Below, one piece after another: positions 24,040 through 32,487 of a stretch of DNA of 51,990 nt; position 1 is the stretch's first letter; each line of letters opens with the position of its first letter. Location: IMG/VR virus record IMGVR_UViG_3300028569_002318, positions 1 to 51,990 of that record; one strand, written 5' to 3'. Source of the DNA: a virus. A program made the translations under genes and the position numbers. Below the pieces are notes generated by a model that had not been told where the DNA came from, did no database searches, and saw only the letters and a program-made list of their open reading frames with translations.

Positions 24040-24805
24040 AGAATTCCTTTGTTTGTTTTAAATCTAAGCTTCTTAGGTATTGATACATATTCCAATTTTG
24101 ATTGAAATATAAATTTTTTTCTGATGAGTCTTCTCCTCTGAAGTGTTGAAGATGGTATACTGGCGAATTTCGTATGAAATGTATTTTCTTTCCAAATCTA
24201 TGAAATCTTTCAAATCTTTCTTTATCTTCTGGACCGTATGATATAAAATATTCATTTTCCATTCCATTCTCAATATAATATTTAGTATTAAAGAATTGGC
24301 AATGACCGACTTCACTTAGATGATTTTTTATCGAAAAATCTTCATCCTGTAATAAATCAAAAGAGTAATTATTTTTTTTAATTTTCTCTTTGCCTGAAGC
24401 GTTTATTTCATGCTGCATTTTACCATACTGAAATGGGTAGACTAAGTCCGCCGAATCATTTATGATTAAATCGTAAGCGAATTTATAGGCATTAATTGGT
24501 AGTAGAACGTCTATGTCATAATTAATAACGCATTTAGTTTTGACTTGAGCTAGCATAATATTAAGAAATTTTGTCCTATGAAAAAATGAGTCGGAAGACT
24601 TATTGAAAATATAATTTATATTATTATTTATAATATTATTTATCTTTGGAGTTTCATCTGATTCTAGTATGAAAATATTAGTATCAAAATTTGATGATAA
24701 AAATTCCATAGTTATTTTAAAGTTTTCTAATCTATCTTTTGATTCAATCTTTAAGGGGATAATGAACGTAGCTTCTTTAAGATCAATTTTTTGCTTAATG
24801 TTCAT
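23999..24805 (-). CDS. GT2/GT27-like glycosyltransferase
   Basis: A 268-residue protein. It has ATFIIPLKIESKDRLENF, CVINYDIDVLLP (DxD motif) and a C-terminal FISYGPEDKERFERFHRFGKKIHFIRNSPVYHLQH, which is the galactosyltransferase-like C-motif of the GT27/GT7 group. The overlap with the upstream GT11-like gene is 4 bases. Probably a sugar-adding enzyme in the same glycan as its neighbours. Confidence 0.78.
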   Translation of the reverse strand: MNIKQKIDLKEATFIIPLKIESKDRLENFKITMEFLSSNFDTNIFILESDETPKINNIINNNINYIFNKSSDSFFHRTKFLNIMLAQVKTKCVINYDIDVLLPINAYKFAYDLIINDSADLVYPFQYGKMQHEINASGKEKIKKNNYSFDLLQDEDFSIKNHLSEVGHCQFFNTKYYIENGMENEYFISYGPEDKERFERFHRFGKKIHFIRNSPVYHLQHFRGEDSSEKNLYFNQNWNMYQYLRSLDLKQTKEFYDKAEYRQKYKNN

Positions 24806-25623
24806 AATTTAATCCATCCATCGCAGTAAATGTCTTTTGATTCTTTATCTTTATAGCTGTGATTAAACCACACTGCAGGAGCTACGACTTTCTTGTTTTT
24901 GTTTTGATTCAACCATGCCCCCCACCAGCTAAAAGAGCTATTAGCTATAATATTATGATCACAAATGCTCATCATCGCTAGTTCAACAAATTGATTACCA
25001 AAATTGCAAATTTTAAAGTTTTTTTTATCACTAAAATTTTCGTTTAAATAATTAACATCATCAGAGAATAACAAGAATATATATTTCTTATCTGAAAATA
25101 ATTTAAATGCTTTTTGATAATAGTCTTCTAAATTTGTATTATAAAAATCTTTCAAGATCAAATAGTCCGATCTTCTAAAATGAACGCCAACAATTTCTTT
25201 ATCTTTAATCGCGTCTATATTTGCCTCGGCTTTTTGTTTTATATGATTAGGAAAATCATATTCTTTTAAGATTTCGTTTTCAATATGTTCGAAATATTTT
25301 GCTGTTTGAAAATATCCATGTAAATTAATATTATCGTTTATTTGAAAAAGTTCTTTGCAAAAATTGAAATGTGGTTCGACTATTGTAGGAAAATTTTTGT
25401 CGCTTGAGTCTTGAGCAGATAATTTGAATAACCTTGACAAAGATAAGATGTTTTGATTCATATGAATATCTTTAGGGATCTCTTCCAGGTCTAAATTAAA
25501 ATCATTACTATAGTTTATGCCATAATCAAAATTATTTTTCTTTGCGATTCCTAATAGTGCCGCATATTGGAACATTTGATTGCCAAGCCTACCATTAAGT
25601 CCTATGTCGTTCATTGTGATCAT
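24802..25623 (-). CDS. GT11-like alpha-1,2-fucosyltransferase
   Basis: A 273-residue protein with GT11 hallmarks: GLNGRLGNQMFQYAALLGIA at the start (residues 8-27), IVGVHFRRSDYL in the middle (the donor-binding HxRRxDY motif), and NSSFSWWGAWLN near the C-terminus. GT11 enzymes use GDP-fucose, and the Gmd gene nearby could help make it, so the two genes fit one pathway. Length is normal for bacterial alpha-1,2-fucosyltransferases. It overlaps the next gene by 4 bases. Confidence 0.9.
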   Translation of the reverse strand: MITMNDIGLNGRLGNQMFQYAALLGIAKKNNFDYGINYSNDFNLDLEEIPKDIHMNQNILSLSRLFKLSAQDSSDKNFPTIVEPHFNFCKELFQINDNINLHGYFQTAKYFEHIENEILKEYDFPNHIKQKAEANIDAIKDKEIVGVHFRRSDYLILKDFYNTNLEDYYQKAFKLFSDKKYIFLLFSDDVNYLNENFSDKKNFKICNFGNQFVELAMMSICDHNIIANSSFSWWGAWLNQNKNKKVVAPAVWFNHSYKDKESKDIYCDGWIKL

Positions 25624-26549
25624 ATTGATTTTAGTATGTTATTATATTCGATATTATCAAAAGTGAATATAGAATCCTTTAGCTTGCCTCCAAAATTTGC
25701 TTCTATATTTTCCATGAACTGTTTGGCTAAAAAATTATTTTCTTGTATTTCTAATTTTCTCATTAAGTCAAATCCTTCTGCTTGATACCCATATTGGAAT
25801 AATTCAACTCCAAATTTATATAATATATCTTGATTAAAATTGAAGTTAAAGCACCATCTTTGATCATTATTTGCAGTTCTTCTTCTAACCACTCTTCCTA
25901 TAGACGTATATGTAGCGTCATCGTGATAAACTAAGACCTGTGGTACGTATTTTATTTTAAATCCATTTTTTCTACATTTTAGCGAATAGTCCGTGTCTTC
26001 GTTATGCATGCCCTTTGTATATTGGTCTAGATTCTTCATGTTGTATATTAGTATATCCTCGTCCCATTTTACTTTATCAAATACATATTTCTTCATTATC
26101 CATGATTGCCCACCAGACATATATAAATAATCATCTGTTTCATTATGATTTAATATGATATGCCCTTTTTCTGGACTCATATAGCAGGCATTATCCCAAA
26201 ATCTTGTGCCGTCTGGCAATTTTATTTTAGGAGTTAAAATATCAAATTCTTTATTTTTTTGTACATTTAAATACCAATCTAAAGAGAAAAGCATGTCATC
26301 ATCAGATATTACAAGATTTTCATATTTTGCTATATTACATGCTTCGTTACGAAGCCCTCCTAAAGATCCAGAATTAGCTTTTTCTTCATTTTTTATATAT
26401 ATAATGTTCTCTTGCTCGAATTTTAAATCTGTGCTACCAGAAATTATTATCTCATAATTTTTAATTTTTTGTTTTTGGATACTTTTTATTTGGTTTATCA
26501 GCTTTTGATTGTTTTTTCCATTAGTGATGATAATAAAAGATATGTCCAT
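25620..26549 (-). CDS. GT2-family glycosyltransferase, first gene of the glycan operon
   Basis: A 309-residue GT-A protein. It has FIIITNGKNNQKLINQIKSI at the start, NYEIIISGSTDL, LGGLRNEACNIAKYENLVISDDDMLF (catalytic DDD) and MHNEDTDYSLKCRKNGFKIKY (acceptor-side ED). A TATAAT lies 5 bases before the ATG, though its -35 is poor. It is the most upstream gene of an overlapping series of glycosyltransferases on the minus strand. Confidence 0.87.
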   Translation of the reverse strand: MDISFIIITNGKNNQKLINQIKSIQKQKIKNYEIIISGSTDLKFEQENIIYIKNEEKANSGSLGGLRNEACNIAKYENLVISDDDMLFSLDWYLNVQKNKEFDILTPKIKLPDGTRFWDNACYMSPEKGHIILNHNETDDYLYMSGGQSWIMKKYVFDKVKWDEDILIYNMKNLDQYTKGMHNEDTDYSLKCRKNGFKIKYVPQVLVYHDDATYTSIGRVVRRRTANNDQRWCFNFNFNQDILYKFGVELFQYGYQAEGFDLMRKLEIQENNFLAKQFMENIEANFGGKLKDSIFTFDNIEYNNILKSI

Positions 26550-26570
26550 TTATTATTATATAAAAAAAAC

Positions 26571-26599
26571 TTGATTTTTAAAAAAAAGTTTAGTATGAT
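26571..26599 (+). promoter_or_regulatory. Sigma-70-type promoter for the structured RNA
   Basis: Plus strand: TTGATT (26571-26576), 17-base spacer, TATGAT (26594-26599). The start of transcription is expected near 26606, at the base of the first hairpin of the RNA. It lies divergently to the glycan operon start. Confidence 0.65.
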
Positions 26600-26605
26600 A
26601 TATGC

Positions 26606-26940
26606 ATCAGTAAATACCGCCCAATTAGCGGATAAGGTTTGTCGTACTCCGAGAAACGATAAGTCTTATTAGTTCGAACGTGGGCAACGCTTAGGAGCTT
26701 GCGACCCAGATAACCATTATCAATAATGGGAGTGTAGGTGTAAGGGCTAACGCGCGATGGATGATCCTACCGACATCCGATAAGTGTTAGGGGCCGAAAG
26801 GCTTATAGACTCAACTGGGAAGTAGAACTAATAGGCTTTGCCAACTTTGTATAGAATACAGGGAAAGCTCCGCTTTGAAGAGCTCACTGGGAAGTCATTA
26901 TAAAAAGAAGTAATAGTTGTACACTTTAATTGGGCTAAAA
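26606..26940 (+). ncRNA. Structured noncoding RNA of about 335 nt, unknown family
   Basis: No plausible gene runs through this 470-base gap, but the sequence can fold strongly. Paired elements: hairpin CCGC/GCGG at 26617-26631, whose 7-base loop CCAAUUA is fully complementary to UAAUUGG at 26927-26933 (a pseudoknot joining the two ends); hairpin 26639-26645 with 26656-26662; an 11-pair long-range helix of 26665-26675 with 26825-26835; hairpins at 26681-26708, 26714-26729, and GCC-GAAA-GGC at 26793-26802; CUAACGC/GUGUUAG (26747-26753 with 26784-26790) around GGAUG/CAUCC, whose loop can pair with GUAGG at 26734-26738; further hairpins at 26845-26867 and 26866-26884. ACUGGGAAGU is repeated exactly at 26814 and 26886. 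It has its own promoter and sits before nrdA. It does not match the RNase P, tmRNA, 6S or group I signatures that I know. It could be an RNA with its own function, or a long leader of nrdAB. Confidence 0.8.
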
Positions 26941-27021
26941 TAATAAATGTGAATAAGATTTTATTTTTTTCTTTTAAAGAATCAAAAAACGCTGTAATAT
27001 ATAGTTCCCCCTGTTTACAAA

Positions 27022-29268
27022 ATGAACGTCAAAAAAAGAAATAATACTACAGAAAAATTTGATATAGAAAAAATTAACAGAGTAATAAATTGGGCAATAG
27101 ATGGATACTCTGGGGTAAGTTTAACAGACATAGAAATAAATGCAAAAATTAATATAACAGATGGTGTTCATACAAAAGAAATACATAGCCTATTGATTGA
27201 GAGCGCAGCGAATTTAATTTCTATAGAAAAACCAAATTATCAATACGTTGCGGCTAGGCTTCTTAATTATCAATTAAGAAAAGACGTTTGGAAGGGTAAG
27301 CATGCTCCAAGACTTTCTGAATTTATAAATAATGGTTTAAAAAATAAAATCTATGATCCGATTATCCTAGAAAAATATACAGAAGATGAAATAAATAAAC
27401 TAGGCGAAATTATAGATCACGAAAGAGACTTTATCTTTACCTATGCTGGTATAAAACAATTGTGTGATAAATATTTAATAAAAAATAGAACCACCCAACA
27501 GATTTATGAAACTCCACAATTCGCTTATATATTGATCTCTGCTTATGCATTTATTAATTATCCAACAGAGACTAGATTATCTTATGTTAGAAAATTTTAT
27601 GATGCTATTAGCAAACATAAAATAAATTTACCAACTCCAGTTATGGCAGGAGTAAGAACATCCAGTAAGAATTATGCAAGCTGTTGTTTAATCGGAGTAG
27701 ATGATACAAGAGAAAGTATTACTGCTAGTGCTACAGCTGTTAGTATGGCTACAGCAAATAGATGTGGTATTGGTATTGATGTTAGTAAAATTAGAGCAAT
27801 TGGCGCACCAATTAAAAATGGAGAAGTCGTTCATACTGGTTTGATTCCATTCTTAAAAATTTATGAGAGTAGCGTAAAAGCTTGGCAACAAAATGGACTA
27901 AGAGGTGGAAGTGCAACTTGCAATATTCAATGGTGGCATTACGAAATTGAAGATATCATAGTGTTAAAAAATAACGCTGGAACAGACGATAATAGAGTTC
28001 GTAAACTTGATTATACAGTTGGCATGAGTAAATTATTTTATGATAGAGTTTTAAAAGATGAAGATGTTATGCTATTTAATACTGCCGAAGTACCAGAGCT
28101 TTATGAAGCTTGGGGAACAAAAGACTTTGATAAGATTTATAAAGAGTGCGAATCTAAGAAGCTAAAAATCAAAAAGAAAATCTCTGCTCGTAAATTATTT
28201 TCTCTTATAGTAAAAGAAAGAGTTGAAACTGGAAGGATTTATGTCCTAAATGTAGATCATGCTAATAATCATGGAGCATGGTCTGACAAAGTCACCATGA
28301 GCAATCTTTGCACAGAAGTTATTCATCCTACGATTCCACTTAACGATTACCATGATAAAGATGCAGAAATTGGTATGTGTATTCTTTCAGCAGTTAATAT
28401 GTTAGAAGTTAAAAACTGGCAGGATTTAGAAAAAGTTTGTGATTTGATCGTAAGATTTCTTGAAGAAATCATAGATATTCAAGATTATTTTAATTTCGCA
28501 GCAGAAAATTTTGCAAAAAAGCGTAGAAGCCTTGGAGTTGGAATTACTAATCTTGCAGCTTTTCTTGCTAAAAATGAATTAAAATATAATTCAGACAAGT
28601 CTCTTTCAGTAATAGATGAATGGATGGAGCATTTTCAGTACTATCTCTTAAAGAGCAGTTGCCAATTGTCTAAAGAGAAAGGTAGATGTGAAAAATTTGA
28701 AAACACAAAATACTCTAAAGGTATACTGCCAATAGATACATATAAAAACAAAGTAGATGAATTAGTCAAAAGAAAACTATCACTTGATTGGGAGAAGTTA
28801 AGGAAAGATATTAAAGAATTTGGTTTAAGACATTCTACATTATCTTCTTGTATGCCTTGTGAGAGCAGTTCTGTAATTCAATCATCTACAAATGGAGTTG
28901 AACCAATTCGTAGTCTTATCACTTATAAAACAAGCAAAATGGGTAAACTTCCAGTTATGGTTCCAGGAATTGGAAAATATGATCATAATTATGAATTAGC
29001 TTTTGACTTTAAAGACAATTTAGGTTTATTGAGAATTAATGCAGTAATTCAAAAATATATTGATATGGCTATTTCAACTAATGTGTATTATAATTATAGT
29101 CATTATGACAACCATATATTACCAGATAGCAAAGTTATGAAAGAAATAATGTATGCTTATAGCCTTGGACTAATCAGTTTGTATTATAATAATACAGACG
29201 ATGGAGATAAAGAGCAGTCTATGACACAAAAGGAAGATGACTGCGCTAGTGGAGCTTGTAAATTGTGA
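27022..29268 (+). CDS. nrdA: Class Ia ribonucleotide reductase, large (alpha) subunit
   Basis: A 748-residue protein that reduces NDPs to dNDPs. The N-terminal ATP cone (1-95: KKRNNTTEKFDIEKINRVINWAIDGYSGV; YQYVAARLLNYQLRK) is present, so allosteric activity control may be kept. Active-site regions include YASCCLIGVDD (about 218-228), MSNLCTEVIHP (about 425, with N-x-C-x-E), MCILSAVNML, and the C-terminal redox pair in CASGACKL. Length is typical (E. coli 761). It overlaps nrdB by 4 bases. No Shine-Dalgarno sequence is visible; TAATAT at 26995-27000 may be a weak -10. The structured RNA lies upstream. Confidence 0.96.
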   Translation: MNVKKRNNTTEKFDIEKINRVINWAIDGYSGVSLTDIEINAKINITDGVHTKEIHSLLIESAANLISIEKPNYQYVAARLLNYQLRKDVWKGKHAPRLSEFINNGLKNKIYDPIILEKYTEDEINKLGEIIDHERDFIFTYAGIKQLCDKYLIKNRTTQQIYETPQFAYILISAYAFINYPTETRLSYVRKFYDAISKHKINLPTPVMAGVRTSSKNYASCCLIGVDDTRESITASATAVSMATANRCGIGIDVSKIRAIGAPIKNGEVVHTGLIPFLKIYESSVKAWQQNGLRGGSATCNIQWWHYEIEDIIVLKNNAGTDDNRVRKLDYTVGMSKLFYDRVLKDEDVMLFNTAEVPELYEAWGTKDFDKIYKECESKKLKIKKKISARKLFSLIVKERVETGRIYVLNVDHANNHGAWSDKVTMSNLCTEVIHPTIPLNDYHDKDAEIGMCILSAVNMLEVKNWQDLEKVCDLIVRFLEEIIDIQDYFNFAAENFAKKRRSLGVGITNLAAFLAKNELKYNSDKSLSVIDEWMEHFQYYLLKSSCQLSKEKGRCEKFENTKYSKGILPIDTYKNKVDELVKRKLSLDWEKLRKDIKEFGLRHSTLSSCMPCESSSVIQSSTNGVEPIRSLITYKTSKMGKLPVMVPGIGKYDHNYELAFDFKDNLGLLRINAVIQKYIDMAISTNVYYNYSHYDNHILPDSKVMKEIMYAYSLGLISLYYNNTDDGDKEQSMTQKEDDCASGACKL

Positions 29269-30329
29269 AGAGTGTATTAAATTTTAAAAATGTAGATTTT
29301 ACTAAGCAACCATTATTTCTTGGTGAAGATTTAAACTTGCAAAGATACGATAGGTTTAAGTATCCAATATTTTTTGAACTATTCAAAAAGCAAAATGAAA
29401 ACTTTTGGTGGCCTCATGAAATAGCTTTAGGAAAAGACAGAAGCGATTATAAAAACTTAACCGATACAGAAAGATTTGTATTTGACAGTAATTTAAGATT
29501 TCAAACTCTTGGAGACAGTATGTTATCTAGGAGCATACATTCTCTTAAAGATTATGTCAGTAATCCAGAACTAGAAATATGTATGAATACTTGGGCTCAA
29601 TTTGAAGGTATTCATTCTTATTCTTATTCCTATCTTTTAAATAATGTGCATCCAGATCCTACTAAATTCTTTGATAGCATTATGGAAGATAAAGAAATTA
29701 CAAGTCGCGCTGAGTTAATTAGAAATAATTTTGATAAAATTCTTGGTAGCGATGAGAAAAAAGATATTAAACAAAAGATTTTTGACGCTATTCTTTCTAT
29801 TAATGTTATGGAGGGACTTGTATTTTATGTTTCTTTTGCTTGCTCTTTCTATTTTGGGTATCGTGGGAAAATGGAAGGAAACTCTAAAATTATTAAATTT
29901 ATTCAAAGAGATGAAGCCTTACATTTTGCAACAAGTCAAAATCTAATGAAAATCTTAAAAGAAGAAGATAAAGAAGGTTTTACATCTCTTGTGAAGAAAA
30001 ATGAAGACAAGATATATGCTTTTTATGAACAAGCCGCGAAGAATGAAAGTGAATGGGCTAAGTATCTCTTCAGTAAGGGTAGTTTACTTGGATTAAATGC
30101 CGACGTTCTAGATGGCTACTCTAAGTGGCTTTGTGATAGTAGACTAAGAAGTTTAGGGTACAAGAAGATATTTAATCAAAAAGACAATCCTATAGCTGGA
30201 TGGCACGACAGCTATTTAGACAGCAGTAAGGTGCAAGTTGCGCCACAAGAGACTGAGATATCTAGCTACAAAGTAGGTGCGAGAAAGACAGATATTGAAG
30301 ACAAAGATTTTTCTGATTTAAAACTATAA
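29265..30329 (+). CDS. nrdB: Class Ia ribonucleotide reductase, small (beta) subunit
   Basis: A 354-residue protein that carries the di-iron centre and tyrosyl radical for NrdA. Metal ligands are visible in FVFDSNLRFQTLGD (Asp), WAQFEGIHSYSYSYL (Glu, His and the radical Tyr) and IQRDEALHFATSQ (Glu, His). The C-terminus is acidic and polar, as needed to dock on NrdA. It starts with GTG overlapping the nrdA stop (GTGA), so translation is coupled. Confidence 0.94.
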   Translation: MKSVLNFKNVDFTKQPLFLGEDLNLQRYDRFKYPIFFELFKKQNENFWWPHEIALGKDRSDYKNLTDTERFVFDSNLRFQTLGDSMLSRSIHSLKDYVSNPELEICMNTWAQFEGIHSYSYSYLLNNVHPDPTKFFDSIMEDKEITSRAELIRNNFDKILGSDEKKDIKQKIFDAILSINVMEGLVFYVSFACSFYFGYRGKMEGNSKIIKFIQRDEALHFATSQNLMKILKEEDKEGFTSLVKKNEDKIYAFYEQAAKNESEWAKYLFSKGSLLGLNADVLDGYSKWLCDSRLRSLGYKKIFNQKDNPIAGWHDSYLDSSKVQVAPQETEISSYKVGARKTDIEDKDFSDLKL

Positions 30330-30354
30330 TAGATAATAAAAGTGTAATTATCTA
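30330..30354. promoter_or_regulatory. 8-bp inverted repeat with GTGTAATT in loop region
   Basis: TAGATAAT (30330-30337) and ATTATCTA (30347-30354) are perfect inverted copies around a 9-base loop. GTGTAATT (30342-30349), one of the recurring late-type elements, begins in the loop and runs into the right arm, ending 6 bases before the GTG start at 30356. It may be an operator or a promoter element for the following gene. Confidence 0.45.
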
Positions 30355-30355
30355 C

Positions 30356-30706
30356 GTGAATTTAGATATAACACTAGTCTTTGATTTGGTTATGGGAGCC
30401 GCTTCATTTTTAGGAGGTTGGCTATTTACTAGATTATTCTCTCTTTTTGATAAACAAGAGATTTTAATGAAAGAGATCAACGATAAAACCTTTAGTGATT
30501 TTATTACTTTGAGAAAAGAACTAGAATTAGAGTCCAGAAAACATCAACAAGAAATAGCTGATCTAGCTTTAAAGATTAGTACAACATACGCTACTAAAGA
30601 GGCTTTTGATATTTATTTAGATAGAATTGAATCTAAAATAGATAGAAATTTTGAAACTATTCAGTCTTATATCATCAGACATAATGAGAAAAATAGCCAA
30701 GATTAA
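30356..30706 (+). CDS. Small membrane-anchored coiled-coil protein
   Basis: A 116-residue protein with a GTG start. It has one N-terminal hydrophobic segment (about residues 6-28, DLVMGAASFLGGWLFTRLF) and then a long helical, coiled-coil-like region (EINDKTFSDFITLRKELELESRKHQQEIADLALKIS; RIESKIDRNFETIQ). Such short single-anchor coiled-coil proteins are common in phages near lysis or structural genes. It follows nrdB by 26 bases and overlaps the next gene on the other strand by 4 bases, so its transcript converges there. Confidence 0.65.
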   Translation: MNLDITLVFDLVMGAASFLGGWLFTRLFSLFDKQEILMKEINDKTFSDFITLRKELELESRKHQQEIADLALKISTTYATKEAFDIYLDRIESKIDRNFETIQSYIIRHNEKNSQD

Positions 30707-31050
30707 CTTACATCTTTAGGATGTTTTTTACCTTTTCTTTGTTTAGACCAGTCTTTATAATATTGTTTTTTAACTTTATCTATGCCAAAACGATCTTGCC
30801 TTTTCTCTGATAGCTCTCGACTTTTATCCCAGAGATCTCCAACAGAGTATTTTTTGTCTTTAGTAAAGTTTTCAAAATCTTTAGATGATGAGTTTTCATT
30901 TAATTTTTGATCGGCATTAATTTGCGGTGAAGTAAAACATCTATCCCATTTTATTTTTTTTTCGTCTATATATTCATGAGTATCATGAACAGATTGATAT
31001 ATAGATATTATTTTTTTTGTTATAGGATGTTGATACAGATATTCTGGCAT
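30703..31050 (-). CDS. FmdB-like small protein lacking zinc cysteines
   Basis: A 115-residue protein. The N-terminus (MPEYLYQHPITKKIISIYQSVHDTHEYIDEKKIKWDRCF) follows the pattern of FmdB/phage zinc-ribbon proteins, which start MPIYEYxC, but the cysteine pairs are absent except for one. The remainder is a basic, disordered-looking helix (SRELSEKRQDRFGIDKVKKQYYKDWSKQRKGKKHP). It lies 1 base after the glycosyltransferase upstream. Function unknown. Confidence 0.65.
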   Translation of the reverse strand: MPEYLYQHPITKKIISIYQSVHDTHEYIDEKKIKWDRCFTSPQINADQKLNENSSSKDFENFTKDKKYSVGDLWDKSRELSEKRQDRFGIDKVKKQYYKDWSKQRKGKKHPKDVS

Positions 31051-31051
31051 T

Positions 31052-32137
31052 TTATTCTAATAATTTTAAGATTTTATCAGTAGTTTTATTTATAGAGAAA
31101 TCTTCTTGTATCTTAAGTCCAGCTTCATTAATTCTATTATTTAAATATTTTTGTTCAGCTTTTTGGCATGCCTCATAGAAGGCTTCTTCAGAAAAATCAA
31201 AGATCTCTCCTTGATTAAATCTATCGCCTTTCTTAAAGAAAATATCATCATAAGCTTCTATTTTATTTTTAGACGGTTTTACTAAAACTGCATTTTCTTC
31301 ATTAGCCCATTCTTGGTATCCGTGGGCATCTAAAATAACACCATACTTGCCAATGCCTACAGAATGAAACTCTGGTAAACCCCATCCTTCTCCACCACTC
31401 AAGCCAAGCACTATATTACCGCTATTTAAATAATCATTATAAGATGAGTTGGATTGCATGAAGTTTAAGAAAGTTATATTAAAATATCTTTTGTTTTCCA
31501 AAGCAGAAGAGATTAAAGCTTGCTGATCCTCAACTTTTAAAAATGGGTTATATATTGCACATTGCAAAGAATATTTCGGATTATTTCCATATTTTTTTGC
31601 CCAAAGACTTATTATTTTTAAATGATGTTTTCTTTTTTCTAACTTGCCAGTTAGATTGAACACGACTCTATCTTGGCTATAATTCTTATCTATTTTGGAA
31701 AAATTATTTTTATCAAAAGCTAATTGTATTTTTTGTACATTCGAGCAACCATTCTCTTTGAATAAATTAGTAAAATACTCCGATGCGAAAGCTGTTACAA
31801 AATTGTTTTTGACAGTGTTAATCTCTTCTTCTGTTGGTGAGCTTAACTCATAAAAAGACATGAGTATTTGTTTTTCCGCAAAACTTTCTAAGCCGCCATT
31901 AAGATGCCATAATTTAAATATTTTATTAGACCTCTTGAACTCTTTTAAGAACCTACTAGTATTTTTCAGCAACCAGTTTTTAAATTTTTCATCATTAAAT
32001 CCTGAAGATAAGTCAAGATTTGACCCAATAGGTTGTATTAGTACATCTAAATCTCTTTTATAGCATTCATTGAGAATACCTAGACTTGTCTGGCCAAAGG
32101 AAAGTGAATTTATGGGTACGTTAAAGCAATAGGGCAT
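31052..32137 (-). CDS. GT4-like glycosyltransferase
   Basis: A 361-residue GT-B protein. VVFNLTGKLEKRKHHLKIISLWAKKYG starts the C-terminal donor-binding domain, followed by NIVLGLSGGEGWGLPEFHSVGIGKYGVILDAHGYQEWA, the donor-loop with the ExG...E motif. The N-terminal domain (INSLSFGQTSLGILNEC) is less typical. It overlaps the DUF736-like gene by one base. It may act on the same glycan as the large cluster, or on virion proteins. Confidence 0.82.
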   Translation of the reverse strand: MPYCFNVPINSLSFGQTSLGILNECYKRDLDVLIQPIGSNLDLSSGFNDEKFKNWLLKNTSRFLKEFKRSNKIFKLWHLNGGLESFAEKQILMSFYELSSPTEEEINTVKNNFVTAFASEYFTNLFKENGCSNVQKIQLAFDKNNFSKIDKNYSQDRVVFNLTGKLEKRKHHLKIISLWAKKYGNNPKYSLQCAIYNPFLKVEDQQALISSALENKRYFNITFLNFMQSNSSYNDYLNSGNIVLGLSGGEGWGLPEFHSVGIGKYGVILDAHGYQEWANEENAVLVKPSKNKIEAYDDIFFKKGDRFNQGEIFDFSEEAFYEACQKAEQKYLNNRINEAGLKIQEDFSINKTTDKILKLLE

Positions 32138-32481
32138 TAAAGTACTTCTTCTTCAGCTTCTAATTCTATCGCAGAACTTTTGGAGGATAAAACCTTGGCG
32201 TTAGCCTTATTAGGTTTTTCTATGGTCTGTTCAGTTTTTTTAACTGAATTTAAACCTTTATCCAAAGGCTTAGAAACATAGATTCTATAGTCTGGTGCTT
32301 TTTCGTTATCGTTCTTATTTTTATTAGAAAAAACTACAATTTTTAGTTCTCTCTCTATTCCTAATTCATCTACTTTTACATATCCAGAAAGATATTTCTG
32401 GTTTTGACCTTCTCTTTTCCAGAGAGCGCCAACGTCTCTTTTTGCCCAATCAGTTTTTTCATTATTATTTGTATTATTCAT
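32137..32481 (-). CDS. DUF736-like protein
   Basis: A 114-residue protein. The core WKREGQNQKYLSGYVKVDELGIERELKIVVFSNKNK...KAPDYRIYVS matches DUF736, a small beta domain with a conserved KAPDxRI end. The second half is charged and disordered, with an acidic C-terminus (ELEAEEEVL). It is preceded by a strong promoter and a clear AGGAGA ribosome-binding site, so it is probably highly expressed. Role unknown; DUF736 is often found with DNA-processing genes. Confidence 0.75.
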   Translation of the reverse strand: MNNTNNNEKTDWAKRDVGALWKREGQNQKYLSGYVKVDELGIERELKIVVFSNKNKNDNEKAPDYRIYVSKPLDKGLNSVKKTEQTIEKPNKANAKVLSSKSSAIELEAEEEVL

Positions 32482-32487
32482 ATGTTT

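Noticed and set aside
26469-26672. 67-residue reading frame on the plus strand that reaches into the structured RNA
   Set aside because: It overlaps the 5' end of the glycosyltransferase gene on the other strand, the promoter and the first RNA hairpins, and has no convincing composition.
26600-26940. tmRNA, RNase P RNA or B12 riboswitch as identity for the structured RNA
   Set aside because: No alanine tag frame, no GAGGAAAGUCC-type RNase P core and no B12 box are present. ACUGGGAAG resembles part of a cobalamin element by chance only.
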